Source: Amphichorda felina
Lineage: Eukaryota; Ascomycota; Sordariomycetes; Hypocreales; Bionectriaceae
Direction: 5' to 3'
Length of the DNA stretch: 64,000 bases
Assembly (NCBI GenBank): GCA_016490725.1
Contig: JAEMHR010000048.1
Coordinates: 62,001-126,000 of the forward strand
The translations under genes and the position numbers were made by a program. Below the pieces are notes generated by a model. That model was given only the letters and a program-made list of their open reading frames with translations. It made no database searches and was not told where the DNA came from. Below are positions 1 through 11,342 of this stretch, one piece after another; position 1 is the first letter of the stretch; every line of letters starts with the position of its first letter.

Positions 1-721
1 ACATGTTTCCCTCAGCCCATTGAATACTCACTTTGCTGCAGTGATAAAACCATCGTGCCATAACAAACCTACAGGAATAATTCCATAGCACTACGGGAAG
101 CAGTGCTCAACTTTGGCCGTTGTATCCGTAGTTGGTGCCATCGTCTGACGTTTTGTTCGCGACGATATCGGAATTGCGGTGGATCCCCGTAGATGGAGCC
201 GGTCCAAGCTGTTGCTTAGGTAATGTCTTGGAGAACTGGGGACGACGCCAAACGAAAAAAGAGAACCGCGCAAACGCAAATTTCTAGAGGCTTCTGTCAT
301 GACCTTCCTTCATTCCCCATCTCCCCCTCCCCCCTTCTCCCCTTCTCCTCGACCTCCTCCTCCCTCCTCCCTCCAATCCTTTCTTACATTTTCCCCTCCT
401 AATTGACTTTTCACGACTTTTCACGCCCTGTATTTTCTGTCTTGTTTCTACTTAATGTAAGTTGCCTTGCATCTGCCCTCGCCAATCTCTGCAGTCACCA
501 TGATGAAAACCCAGCTGGCACCAGTCATAGAGTGACTTGTACTCCCTTCATTGATGACCAAAACGCTGTGGCTTTTAAAGTCATACTGATCTCGCTACTG
601 CACAATATTTTCTGCTCTCTCAATTGCGTTGTTCTGCCAAAAATTTAGAGCTAACCGGCATCTTTGCGTCAGAAAAAACCTCCCTCACACACGGGATCGC
701 ACCCGCCCTCTCCTCGCCACA
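1..721. other. Gene-free upstream region of AHA1
   Basis: No convincing coding region is seen. Positions about 309-380 form a strong C/T-rich tract made of CCTCC and CTCC units on the + strand. Such pyrimidine tracts are common in fungal core promoters and 5' leaders, so this is probably the AHA1 promoter or leader. The short open frames here lack domain features. Confidence 0.5.
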
Positions 722-1935
722 ATGGTTCTCCACAACCCTAACAACTGGCACTGGGTCAACAAGGACGTCTCTGAGTGGGCGCGCGAGTGGTTCAATGAGA
801 ATGTGGCCAATGTTGAGGCCAAGGATGGCGACGTGACGGCGAAAATCTCCTCCGTCCAGTCCATGGACGGCGACGTCGACGTCAGCCAGCGTAAGGGGAA
901 GGTCATCACCATCTTCGACGTGAAGCTGGTACTGGAATACTCTGGTAATGCCGACATGCCCATGATGCTGCCAGGCTGCCCTCTGCCTCCCCCGTGAGCC
1001 CAAGGCCCTGGCTGGAAAGAAACAAAAACACATCAAATTCCTCGGGCACTGACGCCTGTTCGGTAGGGTCTGCTCCTGATGCGACTGATGTTTCCGGCAC
1101 CATTACCATCCCCGAGATTGCCCACGATACCGAGGAAGACGAGTACGTGGTATGTCTACTCCCGAGCCTCCTTAAGTCCACAGCTTTGGCAGTGCTAACG
1201 AAACTTCAGTTCGACATCGATCTCTTTGCCGAGTCGAAGGAGAAGCAGCCCGTAAAGGACCTGGTCAAGAGCAAGCTCGTGCCCGAGCTACGCAAGATCT
1301 TCCAGGGCCTGGCCCCTGCTCTCATTGCCACCCACGGCAAGGACCTCCAGCACGCTGCCGGCTCCAACCCGTCCAGTGGCTTCTCCACACCTAAGGTGCA
1401 CCCGGAGAAGCAGGCCTCTAAGCTGGCTGAAACTATGACCAGCAAGGAGACCAAGGAGGGTGGTATCGTTAACACGGTCACCGTCACCGACACGGAGGAG
1501 TTCCGCACCCCTGCTGCGGAGGCGTACCAGACTTTCGTCGACCCTGCCCGCATCGCCGCCTTCACCCGCTCGCCACCCAAGGTGTTTGAGGGTGCGCACA
1601 AGGGCGGCAAGTTCGAGCTGTTTGGCGGCAACGTCTCTGGCGAGTACATTGAGCTCGACGAGCCCAAGAAGATTGTCCAGAGCTGGCGGCTGAACCAGTG
1701 GCCCGCCGGTCACTACTCGACCCTCAAGATCGAGTTTGACCAGAACGACGTGGACCACGTCACCGTCATGCGCGTTACCTGGGAGGGCGTGCCTGTCGGC
1801 CAGGAGGACGTCACCAAACAGAACTGGCGCGAGTACTATGTCAACAGCATCAAGCGGACTTTTGGGTAAGTCATCCTTGGCTAAAACATGCTGTCTCCCT
1901 TGACTAACTCCATTAGGTTTGGCACCATCTTATAG
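722..1935 (+). CDS. AHA1: Activator of Hsp90 ATPase Aha1 (co-chaperone)
   Basis: Four exons: 722-944, 1067-1149, 1210-1865, 1917-1935, encoding 326 residues. Aha1 binds the middle and N-terminal domains of Hsp90 in the cytosol and stimulates its ATPase. The start MVLHNPNNWHWVNKD is the family's diagnostic N terminus, with the NxNNWHW motif that is important for Hsp90 stimulation, and is followed by the RKGKVITIFD strand. After a low-complexity linker (about residues 140-175) comes the C-terminal AHSA1/START-like domain, including FELFGGNVSGEY. The last exon is only 19 nt and supplies the conserved end FGTIL. Intron 2 (1150-1209) is 60 nt and has no in-frame stop, so its retention would add 20 residues. 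It converges with SWF1 downstream. Family identity is firm; the splice sites rest on GT/AG signals, phase and family length. Confidence 0.95.
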
Positions 1936-2206
1936 ACGGATGGAATAGTCTGGGAACACGCTCTAGATGAGGGTAGTGGCAGATGGGAGTTGTTTTACTA
2001 CCACGGAGGCGGAGGAATAGGAAGCGATATCGTCTTGGGTGGGATGCGCAAGACCTAGAAGCGTGTGGATTATAAATGCCTTGCATGAATTTTGAAACGA
2101 TTGAATGATTAAGACAAAAGATAAACATGCACAAGTTCTCCTCAACGATAACCAACCAATACCGGTATTATATTCAAGAATATCTAGCGCGTGTATGCTC
2201 GCTGAT

Positions 2207-3589
2207 CTATGGTGGATAGCTCATGCCATTCCTCGCTTGTCTGTCATGGTACCGCCGGCGCTCCGACAATGGTTCCTCCGCGATGCTCCCAAATGGATAG
2301 TCCTGGATGAAAATATCCTTAAGATTGTTCCAGAACCCCAGATCGTACAAGTTGACCACATTCTGCAGACTCCCCACCCGCTGCCACGGGCCCTCCCCGG
2401 GGATCTGCTGCTCCGACCGCGGCGGCTGCCCATCGCTGGTCATCACGAGGATCCGCTCCGGCTGCGCAGGCCAGCGTGTCCAAGCAGGCTCGAAGCGGCT
2501 GTCCCTGTGCCGCCTGCCGCCGGCGGGGAGGCGCCGCCCAAAGACGTACCCGTCCTGCATGTCCTCCTTGAACTCGGACCACTTGAGGGTCTCGTTGGTC
2601 GTGGTGCCGCAGTAGACGAGGTACAAGGAGTACAGGAAGAAGCCCCAGACGAGCGGGGTGATGAGCAGGGAGAGCATCATGGCCGCGCCGAGGCCGAGGT
2701 TGGTGCGTAGGCCGACGCTGAAGATGCCGAGCCAGCGCGTCCAGGACAGGTCTGGGCTGCTGGGCGGCCAGAGCGTCCAGAAGGGGCGGTGGGCGCGGAT
2801 GTCGGCGGAGAGGATGGACAGGCCCAGCACGGCGCCGTAGGACGTGAGCACGGCCGTGGACAGCAAGAGGAGCAGGAACCAGTGGTGGTTCCCGTAGCCG
2901 ACGCACGAGTTGATGAAGATGCAGTGGTGGTCGGAGCGCGCGACGCAGTGCTTGCAGATGCTACAGTGCTTGGAGCGCGGGGGCTTGGGCAGCTTGCATG
3001 TCGTGCAGAAGACCCCTGGGTGGAAGAGGGCGTAGTCATAGGCGTAGAGGGACATGTGGCGGGCGACGGTCTCAGGCGTCACGTAGCCAGGGTCGGCGGC
3101 GCAGGCCAGGTAGAGGAAGATGTAGGGCAGGACAATGGCGATGACCGCTGTGAACTTGGTGAAGGGGGAGATCACTGGCCAGGCGGTAGGCATGTACATG
3201 ATTTCTGAGCCGCCGATCACACAGAGGAAGAAGATCTGGAGCGGGCGGTTGTCAGTCACAAGCGACGTCGGACATGGAAAAGGGCAGCATACCACAACAG
3301 TTGGATGACGGTCATTCATGAGGTAGTGGCCGAATCTCGACAACGACGTCGACAGCTTTCCAGAGGTGAGCCTCTGGTCAAGCTTGAGGAGCACATTGGG
3401 CGTATGGACCCATATTAGGCGATACAGACTCGCGATGGGCGTATTCCTTTCAACTAGTCAGCCCTCATCTTTAGAATCAGGAGAAGTTCAGCCATAGTAC
3501 CTTAGTGCGGGGAGCCGACCAAAAAAGGTCACAAAGGTCATAAACGAAATAAAAAAGATGACGGCAAAAACCGTCTTCAGCGACCCCAT
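2207..3589 (-). CDS. SWF1: DHHC palmitoyltransferase, Swf1-type
   Basis: Three exons on the minus strand: 3589-3501, 3446-3293, 3235-2207, giving 423 residues. This is an integral-membrane S-acyltransferase with the zinc-binding Cys-rich motif PPRSKHCSICKHCVARSDHHC; the DHHC cysteine forms the acyl-enzyme. The N-terminal exon encodes a hydrophobic segment (VFAVIFFISFMTFVTFF), and further membrane segments flank the DHHC core, giving the four-TM layout. Yeast Swf1 palmitoylates SNAREs and other tail-anchored proteins at the ER. The ATG at 3589 was chosen because it begins the N-terminal TM exon, and the acceptor at 3447 restores frame, whereas the next downstream candidate gives a stop. Intron 2 is 57 nt and in frame. 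Assignment to Swf1 rather than another DHHC paralogue is based on the SKHCSIC...CVARSDHHCIFINSC context. It is divergent from RAP1 across about 590 bp. Confidence 0.9.
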
Positions 3590-4179
3590 GATGTCTGACT
3601 TTTACCGTTCACCGAGCCTGGTGAAGGAAAATATGTGAGAATGCTAGTCGCTGCCCAGATGACGGGGCCGGTGACGATCAGGTGAAGGCGGCGAGTTGTC
3701 GCGCCAGGGTCATGGCAAGCCGTAAGGTACGGAGACGCTGTAAGACATCAGCACCGTTGAAAAAACGGCGTGGTCGTGAGCAGAAACAACACGCGGCCGC
3801 TACGAACGACCAGAGGTGCGTGGCTCGCAGCATCACCAGCCCTGCCTGGGTGATCACAGCTATGCATCTATCCGGGATGACTCTGCCCCGCTAGAACGAT
3901 GGGCAGTCCAACAGGTCTCATTTACAGCCACGTGATATCGCGATGAAGCATCACGCGTTATCCCTCCAGAGTCACCGGAAGACATTCACCAAACTGCACG
4001 ACCGTATAAAAGAAGTCGACTTCGATGTCTCTATTGTAATGCTTAATGCTCTCGAGAGTAGACCGTGAGCCTCGAAACATGTCGCGACCCGCGTCAAGCC
4101 TCTTTCCTCACTTCGCGCCTGAACGAACACAACCATCAGTCAACAGCAATCTGTCAAACGCGTCAAGTTTTTATCGAAA
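3590..4179. promoter_or_regulatory. Divergent promoter region between SWF1 and RAP1
   Basis: About 590 bp separate the two start codons and must carry both promoters. A TATAAAAG box is present on the + strand at 4005-4012, 168-175 bp before the RAP1 ATG. No open frame here has coding character. Confidence 0.5.
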
Positions 4180-6499
4180 ATGGCCCACATCATAACCTAT
4201 GATGGCGTCGAAAGCGCCGAGGGTGGAAATATATTTGCCGGCAAGCGGTTCTGGGTCGCCCAACGGGTCCCTATGAGATCCATGTTTGTTGACATGATCA
4301 AGGTATGCACGCTCCTATCTCCGCTTCTTATGAATTGAAACACTGAGATAAACAGAACAATGGTGGAACAATAGTTCCACTAGAGAAGAATTCCGACTAC
4401 CTTATCGCTGATCATATGCGAAAGGACGCTCCGCCAGGGTCCTATTCGTTCAAGTTTATCGAGGACTCAGTTAAGCACGGCATCCTCCAGATCGAGGATC
4501 GATATCGCATCGGACGTGATCCGGATACACCTAGGCCAGCTGGTTCATCTGCACCGATTAAGGGGACCCGCGCACCGTTCACCACGGAAGACGATGCTGC
4601 TCTCGCCAGATGGGTGCTCTCACACTCAGGGCAACGCTCAGGAAATGCCATTTACCAAGACTTCGAGCTCAAGGTATGTTTCAGTTGCTTCAAATATTGA
4701 ATCTGTCTGACTAGACTGGTAAGAATGCCCGCCATACATGGCAATCATGGCGGAACCGCTGGAACAAGAAACTGTGCAATTTATCTATGAACGAGTTACA
4801 GCGAATGGCGAATTCAGTGCCAGCTGAACAAGAAGTCGAAATCACAAGCAATGATCAAGGTGTCAGTAAACAGCCAGAAAATGACCAAGGGGTTGAAAGG
4901 GGCGATCACGGTCCCAGTCCGCCCCAAGTCCATCGACCAGAGACCCCCGAGCCCAGGGAATCAGACCAGCAACATGGCCAGCAGGAGCAACCTACCTTGG
5001 ATCGAGAAAATGATCATGAGGAGCAAACGACGGCAGAAATAGAAAAGGAACAGTTCTATGCCGATCTCAGCGAGTTCGCCCAACAGCGAGATCTGTCGAT
5101 AGAGCGCCAACCAACGATTAGTGGCGTCACAATCGAGCTCTGGGATTTGGTGCAAGCTGTCACCTCTCAGGAAATTTCGCCCGAAGATGTTGATTGGAGC
5201 CTTGTAGCAAGCGAATTGGGTTATGCTCGCAGTAGTCGCGACCTAGCGGGTCGCCTTCAACAATGCTGGGAAGACAACTTGTCGGCCTTTCTCGAGGCGG
5301 TGGCCGAGTACGAGGAGGAAATGGAACAGTCCGGCCTTGAACAGGAGGAGGAAGAGGAACAAGAGGGCAGTGATACAGCCCATCCTTCCCACGAAACCGA
5401 AATAGCTTCAGAACTCCCCAGCAACCCATCGTCATCATCAAGAGCGAGCCGCAAAAGGTCCGTTGGTGACGAAGAGATCTTGCAGTCGCGCCCCAAACGA
5501 AGGAGACTCGACCGCAATGCAGAGATTGCCTCAACTCCAGATGAAGCCCTCAGAGTTTCGAAACGAATTTTCCAAGACGAGTCACCCACTGCTCGAAAAC
5601 GGGTCCTCGCCAGCTTGGTCGAAGTGAAGGACAGCCAGGATGACACCCAGGCGACTCTGAGGTCGCCACGCACTCCCCAAGGCCTGGCTGACGACAACTT
5701 GCGTTCAGTCCAGCTCGAAACTCAGGAGAGCTTCGCCGATGTGACTCCATCTCAGCAGCTCAGATATGAGTCGCGCCTATCCGCCTCCCCTGCCGACTTG
5801 AGCATTCATAGGGAACGCCGAGCCCAGGCCACTTCATCGCCCAAAACATCTTCAGAACAACGGCGTCGGGGGTCTAGGTCGTCCCCAGATCTCGGGTCAC
5901 GCTCCCGCCAGCGACACCCTGCGCACGACACCTCTCCATCTGCACCACCTCGCCAAACAGGGCCCGTCCGCCGCTCTCTGCCGTCATCCTTTTCCAACGC
6001 GACACGTCCTCCTCAATCTTCAGAACCACCCTCGCGTCGACCTCATATTGCCCAGCCCTTCCCCGATACCCACGATCCATTCAACCAGCCAGATCCCCAC
6101 CCACGGCGCGACACCCCCAACTTCGACACCATAGAGGGATGGGTCGAGCACTACGAGTCCATGGGCTACCCCCACCACATCGTCGATACCGCCCTCAAGT
6201 CCACCACTTTGACCCCTGGTGGCGTCGCCGCCCACGTCATGGAATCCCTGCGCTCCGGTAATGGCGTACCCAAGCACAACGAGGGCGTCTGGACAGATCG
6301 CGACGATAGATCCCTGCGGATCATTATGGAGGCCGAAGCCAATGGCAACTTGGAGAGAGAGGCGTTCAGTGAGGGGGAGCTTCATTTGCTGACGAATGCT
6401 CGCAAGGCGAGGATTAGGCTGACGAATAAGCATGGGGCAGAGAGGATGGCTGTCCGGAAAAGGTACCTGAAGGCGGAGGACCAGAAGGAGCAAGCATAG
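4180..6499 (+). CDS. RAP1: Telomere-associated protein Rap1 (BRCT, Myb and C-terminal RCT-like domain)
   Basis: Three exons: 4180-4302, 4356-4673, 4715-6499, giving 741 residues. Rap1 binds telomeric chromatin, through Taz1/TRF-type proteins in most fungi, and controls telomere length and silencing. The N terminus is a BRCT-like module (residues about 10-100). A Myb-like domain (about 125-175) includes RAPFTTEDDAALARWVLSH and the TWQSWRNRW helix created by joining exons 2 and 3. A second helical module (about 283-350, containing DVDWSLVASELG) resembles an ARID/second-Myb fold. Next is a long Ser/Pro/Arg-rich disordered region with acidic runs. The C-terminal part (about 616-741, starting FDTIEGWVEHYESMGYP) fits the Rap1 C-terminal protein-interaction domain. 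The exon 3 acceptor at 4714 was preferred because it keeps TGKNARHTW in frame. Identification rests on domain order; telomere function is inferred from the family. Confidence 0.88.
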
Positions 6500-7062
6500 G
6501 ATGCCGAATCGTTTCTGTATTCGGCTTGAATCATTCGAGATACCATCTTTTCGGCGTTTTCCGGGAAAGTTCTCATGGCATGGTATATCTATACCGCCTT
6601 CCAAACCGAGAAGGTTTCACATCAGTTTAACGGAGACTGAGCAGCGCCTGTAGTTGATGCATAACATCTTAAAATTGTTTTCATGGGCTGGAAATAGACT
6701 CACTGCACCACCGACAAAGATAATATTGTCCCTGACGCCAAAGGCTCTCCATATTGGGAGGCCCATTTTCTACTCGTGACCTTTTATCAAGATATATTTA
6801 TCTTATGAAATTTCACTCTGTGAAGCTCCGTGTCAGATTGTAAGGAACGATAGTGTCCCAACCGTCTACGGATAGTGATTTTGTCAACTCCAGCGCCCCT
6901 GTCATAATATCGATTCCGTGCCGATGAAGCAAGTTTGATCCCCATAACTCCTGAAGCCAAGCAGTGTGCCCCAATGAAAAATAAAATGTCTTAGACTCCG
7001 ATTGAATAACCCCCATTCTCCAGATGCAATATATCAAAATTTCCCCCATAGGTACCCATCAA
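6500..7062. other. Intergenic tail region between RAP1 and KAR5 (convergent)
   Basis: Both neighbouring genes end here, so this is expected to hold two 3' ends. A 78-codon open frame on the minus strand (6813-7049) has no recognisable domain and is probably not a gene. Confidence 0.5.
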
Positions 7063-8816
7063 TCAGAATGCGCGATCGTTTGTAAACGTTGGTAGATCTT
7101 GAGTGACGATTTTGGAGTCCGTACCGCCGTGCAGGTTACCGTGAAATGAAGTGCTGTTCGGATTGATGGTGGCAGTCATATGGTCGGCAATGTTTGAGAC
7201 CAGATAGCCGGCCATTTCGCCAAGCCCAACCAAGACTATGTTTCTTGTCGCGGAAGGAGGGAGTCCATAGGACCCCATGACAAGTGACGCCATTGGGCAG
7301 TATATGTACGGCCACCATCCTCTGAAGCCAAAGGTTCCCAAGATAGAGGTCTGAAATGACGCGGCCGACGATGCAGCTGAGTCTAAGGTGCCCAGTATGT
7401 CGTCAGCCCTCCGCTGTGCCTCTCTGAGTTTCTCGCCGTGTTCTTGGTAGCTTGAAGACATAGCATTCACGTAAATTTCGAGGTAATGCATGCCCTTATA
7501 AAGTAAGAATCGGGAAAACGTAAAAGGGGGAATGGTGACCTACCGCCTCCATCTTCTGCTGTCTGAGAGCCACCTCTTCCGCCCGAGCCTGGGACTGTTC
7601 CTAAATTTTGTTTAGCAGTGTCCCAGAGGGCACTTCATTATCACTCACTAGCTCATTTTGGAGTAAAGATGATGAAGTCACTGCTGCCTCCAAGGTCGTC
7701 ATCATAACCTCGGCCTTGTCGCTCGCCTTCGCTGTGACAGCTTCCAAAGTGGTCTCGTAGGAAATCGCCATGTCTTCGGTTCTCTGCGCCATCTGCTGCA
7801 TCATAGTTGTCAGGTAATTCTGTAAGGTTTTTGCCTCAGCTGATGCGCGGTTCATGATTTCTTGTGAAGTCTAGAGTTCAAGTTAGTAGTGTCGGTCTGC
7901 TACCTTTCTTCTACTGGCACATACCTCTGCCGCGTTGACAAGACGTGTCGAGACCATGTCCTCAACTTTCTCCAAGCCTTTCGTAACAGTATAGATTCGA
8001 GGGCCCAGGTCCTGGAGTTTCGTGCTCGTTTTCTCGATGGACTTATCAAGGTCCTTCAATCTCGCCTCCATATGTGACTCCACCTCCACTGTGAGCCTCG
8101 AAAGAATTTTTGTGACCCGCTGATGTAGTCGGATGTGTTGATCTGAGAGGAGTTAATCATGTTCCACATATTGGGCACAGACGACTCACCTTTTTCGTTA
8201 TCAGCGCGAGCCGCCTCGCAGAATCGGAGGGCTTTGTGACGATAGCTCACCCAGGTGTTCCACGCAGAGTCAGACTGTGCCAATCCCTCTAGACATCTGT
8301 CTATCTCGGGCGTCGAAACGTGAAGTTCAGGTTTTGATGGGATGGGCAGTTCGGTCAATTCCCGCTCTCGGAATTTGGAGCAGGCGGGAGGAATCTGGAA
8401 GCTGCCACGCTCCAAATCGCAGATGGCAAGACTCGCAGCGTACGAGTCGACAAAGTCCCTCGCAACCCGTCCACTATCCGTCAGTACTGTCGCTTCATCC
8501 TTTCCCTCTAGGAGTTGACAATGATTGACGAGAAGGCGTGCGGCATTTCGGTGGCACAAGGGTTCCGATTCTAGCTCCTGCAGCTCGTTCAGTGCCATCG
8601 CATACGCATTAGGGAGCGGTGGCTGAGAATGCGAGTAGTCAAAGCGATGAGCGCTACCGATCGGCAGGTTAGCTGGTCCTATACAACGATCAGTGCCTAG
8701 GTCAATCGAGCGATAATGGGGAGATGGCACGTGCCTCGGTACCGTGAGGCCCATGAGAAGGCATCGGTGAGCTGGGGGATGCCCAGGATGGTGAGAACAA
8801 AGATCAAATGTCGCAT
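7063..8816 (-). CDS. KAR5: Nuclear fusion (karyogamy) protein Kar5/Tht1 family
   Basis: Six exons on the minus strand: 8816-8743, 8653-8190, 8142-7925, 7870-7649, 7600-7544, 7494-7063, giving 488 residues. Kar5 is an ER/nuclear-envelope membrane protein that is required for fusion of nuclei after mating. The start MRHLIFVLTILGIPQLTDA is a signal peptide. The luminal Cys-containing domain (from about residue 45: ALNELQELESEPLCHRNAA, then CQLLEGK and the WNTWVSYRHKALRFCEAA signature) is typical of the family. A long coiled-coil/amphipathic region covers about residues 185-370. Paired hydrophobic segments near residues 402-445 (WWPYIYCPMASLVMG and NIVLVGLGEMAGYLVSNI) would anchor it in the membrane. 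Every junction keeps phase with GT/AG. An open frame continues upstream of 8816, but the signal peptide supports this ATG. Its presence suggests an intact sexual programme. Confidence 0.87.
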
Positions 8817-10861
8817 AGTGAAGAGCTTGGAAGAAGGACGAGGGTCGAAGTAGAATGATTGCCTTTCATGCGATGGCCAAACCCTGCCGAGATCCGTTAC
8901 ACCAAAGGTGTAGGGGGTCACCCAAGGAAGGGCGAGTGTCCGAGATGCCCTAGCAATAGCGAGTCGTAGGGCACTAGTAAGATTAGCCAAGGTATACAGG
9001 AAGGTCGCAAATATGAGGAATTTACAAGAAGGAATGGAAAGGATGGGGGAGTGATCGGGGCGAAGTGAGAGAGCGGAGATAGACAAAGATGCGTCATGTA
9101 CCAGGCTGTCAAAGGCAAACCTGGATCTCAGGGATGCTTCCAGATCACAGCCGATATCGTCCCCGTTTATCACTGCCGGGAGTCGATAATGAACAAAGTC
9201 TTTTCCGACTGGTGAAAACTGCCCGGTGCTTCGATTTCTGTGCAGACTTACGGGCTCCTTTGCACAGACGAAGTGGCCAAAATCCGTGACTTCGAGCGGT
9301 GAATATCAGAACAAGGGCAGCAAGAGCGGATGCCATCACGATCCGTGCTCCTTCCCAGTCTTCAGCTGTTGCCAGCTGCCAGCCAGACGACACCTGCCTT
9401 ACCTCTCGCTGAGGACTTTGAAATCCCCAGATCCCAGACAAACCAGGAAGCAGCCTACCTACTTACCTAGGTACTAAGAAAACGATCAATGCTCCTTCCT
9501 CCACTACGTCATACTCTCAGGCTGCAATCCTGAAGCCATCCTCTTGCAACTCACGCACTCCAAATTACATGCTGTCGCTCAACTAGAACTACCTTAACCT
9601 CGTCCCTATCCAGGCTCCGGTCAGCCTCTTCTCAAACACAAAACCAATGCCGTTGCATGATGACGCTTTTCCCAAGCTTCCCTTGTTGACACCTCCCATT
9701 GCTTAGTTCTGGGAACCATAGCCATCGTTCATGCGCCTTCGTAGAGAAAATACGCCGAATGAATCTGGAAAGATGCCACAGGATTAATCTCTCTTGGAGC
9801 TCAAGGAGTATAGATCCCTTCACCCAACTCATTCTGGCCCCGTTCACATTATTGGAGTTAACAGACCTATCACGTCCCCTTCTATTAGCACGGGTTCCGC
9901 AAAGCGGGCAGCTTCTGCCGGGAAGCTTGTCAACCAGGACTACCTAGCGAAGGACCATAGTTGGTGAAAATACTCATTTCCGCCTATAGCTCGCTCATCC
10001 AAGATCAGGGGGCGCGCAGCCAGTGAGCAACAAGAGGCCCTATCCCTTTTCCAGATTTCCGGTAAGCACTTTGGCGCTGAGTTACATCAGCAGAGCTGTT
10101 TCAAAAGCTGGCCCTCTTAGCAATGTTCGTTTTGGTTCTTGCGCGGAAATGGCAAGGCAAACAGTCCTCGATGGGCGACGAAGGTCGAGCGAACCTGGGC
10201 CCGTTTACGACACGTTGACGAACAAAGACAAAAGCTTAGGGCAATTTTGACTGCCGGACCCACATTAATTCAGGTGAGCAGCTGAACATCCTGAACTACC
10301 GGGGTGAAACATGGTGCACAGGGTACTATCCGTCGTTAGCTGATTGCTACCTTATACGGATAGTACAAACACCAAATCGAACACAGCAGGCATTGGTCTG
10401 GTATGACACAAAGGGATGTAAGGGCCCCCATTGATATGAAAACCCCGAGGCTTGCGCACCGAAGACGCAATTGGCAGAGCATGACTAAGGTATAGTAGTA
10501 GTAATACGCGGATCCGCAAAATCTTTTGGGGGCGGGGGCACGTCAAACTGTAAGCCATCAACCAACACCTCCGCGGAACTGTTTCCCTCCACCACACGTC
10601 CGCACCTCACGAGAGTGACGCGATCAGTCGCCGGATGGTTTGAAAACCATATTCTCTCCCTCGGGAGCAATTAAGCGAAGCTGTTATCAGACAGCTGGAG
10701 CCTCTTCTGCTACCCCAGGCAGCTTTCTCAGAACGCCGGGCATCCCACTCTAACAAGCGGACTTACTAGAGTCCCGTTCACATTCACATTTTTACGACGA
10801 GTTTTTCCTCTGGATGAGGATCATCATACTTCTCGAAAAAAAAAACACAATCCCCCGAAGC
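8817..10861. other. Two-kilobase region without a supported gene
   Basis: The first few hundred bases are the KAR5 leader/promoter. The rest shows only short open frames on both strands with no recognisable domain, signal peptide or splice-compatible extension. A perfect palindrome TACCTAGGTA occurs at 9464-9473. No tRNA or transposon terminus was recognised. Confidence 0.4.
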
Positions 10862-11047
10862 ATGTGCACTCAAGTCGACAAGAAGTGGGCATGTGGTCAT
10901 GTTGGCTACTTCCAGATCAAGTGGTGCGAGCGCATGTTCAGAGGCTGCAAGGGGACGTCGGCCCATCACGAGATCATTGAGGACCCAGAGCTCTGCAGCG
11001 ACTGCCACCGTCGCCAGACGCTGCCGAACCCTCTCATTTCTAGATGA
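10862..11047 (+). CDS. Small Cys/His-rich conserved hypothetical protein
   Basis: A 61-residue single-exon frame starts at the ATG of MCTQVDKKWACGH. It has seven Cys and several His residues in spaced pairs (C2, C11-x-H13, a CERMFRGC pair, HH, and CSDC near the C terminus). This arrangement resembles the small presumptive zinc-binding proteins common in Sordariomycetes, which often begin MC.....+..CGH. There is no signal peptide or membrane segment, so it is probably intracellular. In-frame codons exist upstream of this ATG, but the conserved-looking part begins here. No function can be assigned. It could be a chance frame, but the Cys/His spacing and low frequency of rare residues argue for a real gene. 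Confidence 0.6.
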   Translation: MCTQVDKKWACGHVGYFQIKWCERMFRGCKGTSAHHEIIEDPELCSDCHRRQTLPNPLISR

Positions 11048-11342
11048 GGCTGCGCATTTGGAGGGCGCATTACGATGAAATCGACGACAACGATGTTAAT
11101 GGCTTTGAATGGGGAGCTAGGGCGGACGCATTCAGAATTATTATATTTCTATTAGGCCCCTTGGGCCTCTAATACCGGCTATTACTTCGCAAGGGTGCCA
11201 GTCACCCAAGCCAGCAGCAGGCAGAGCCATCTGCTGGAACGATGGAATGAGAAAGAGACAACGCACAATGTTAAAAACAAACCAACTCCTCCTAAAATGT
11301 GTTCCCACGTCCTAGCCCTTATCCCTACTCGCCTAGTCTTCG
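11048..11342. other. Short intergenic region
   Basis: Tail-to-tail spacer between the small Cys-rich gene and the LysM gene. It contains an inverted repeat GGCCCCTTGGGCC at about 11155-11168, possibly part of a 3' end. Nothing else was seen. Confidence 0.3.

Noticed and set aside
6813..7049. 78-codon minus frame downstream of KAR5
   Set aside because: It lies in the 3' flank just after the KAR5 stop codon and has no recognisable feature.
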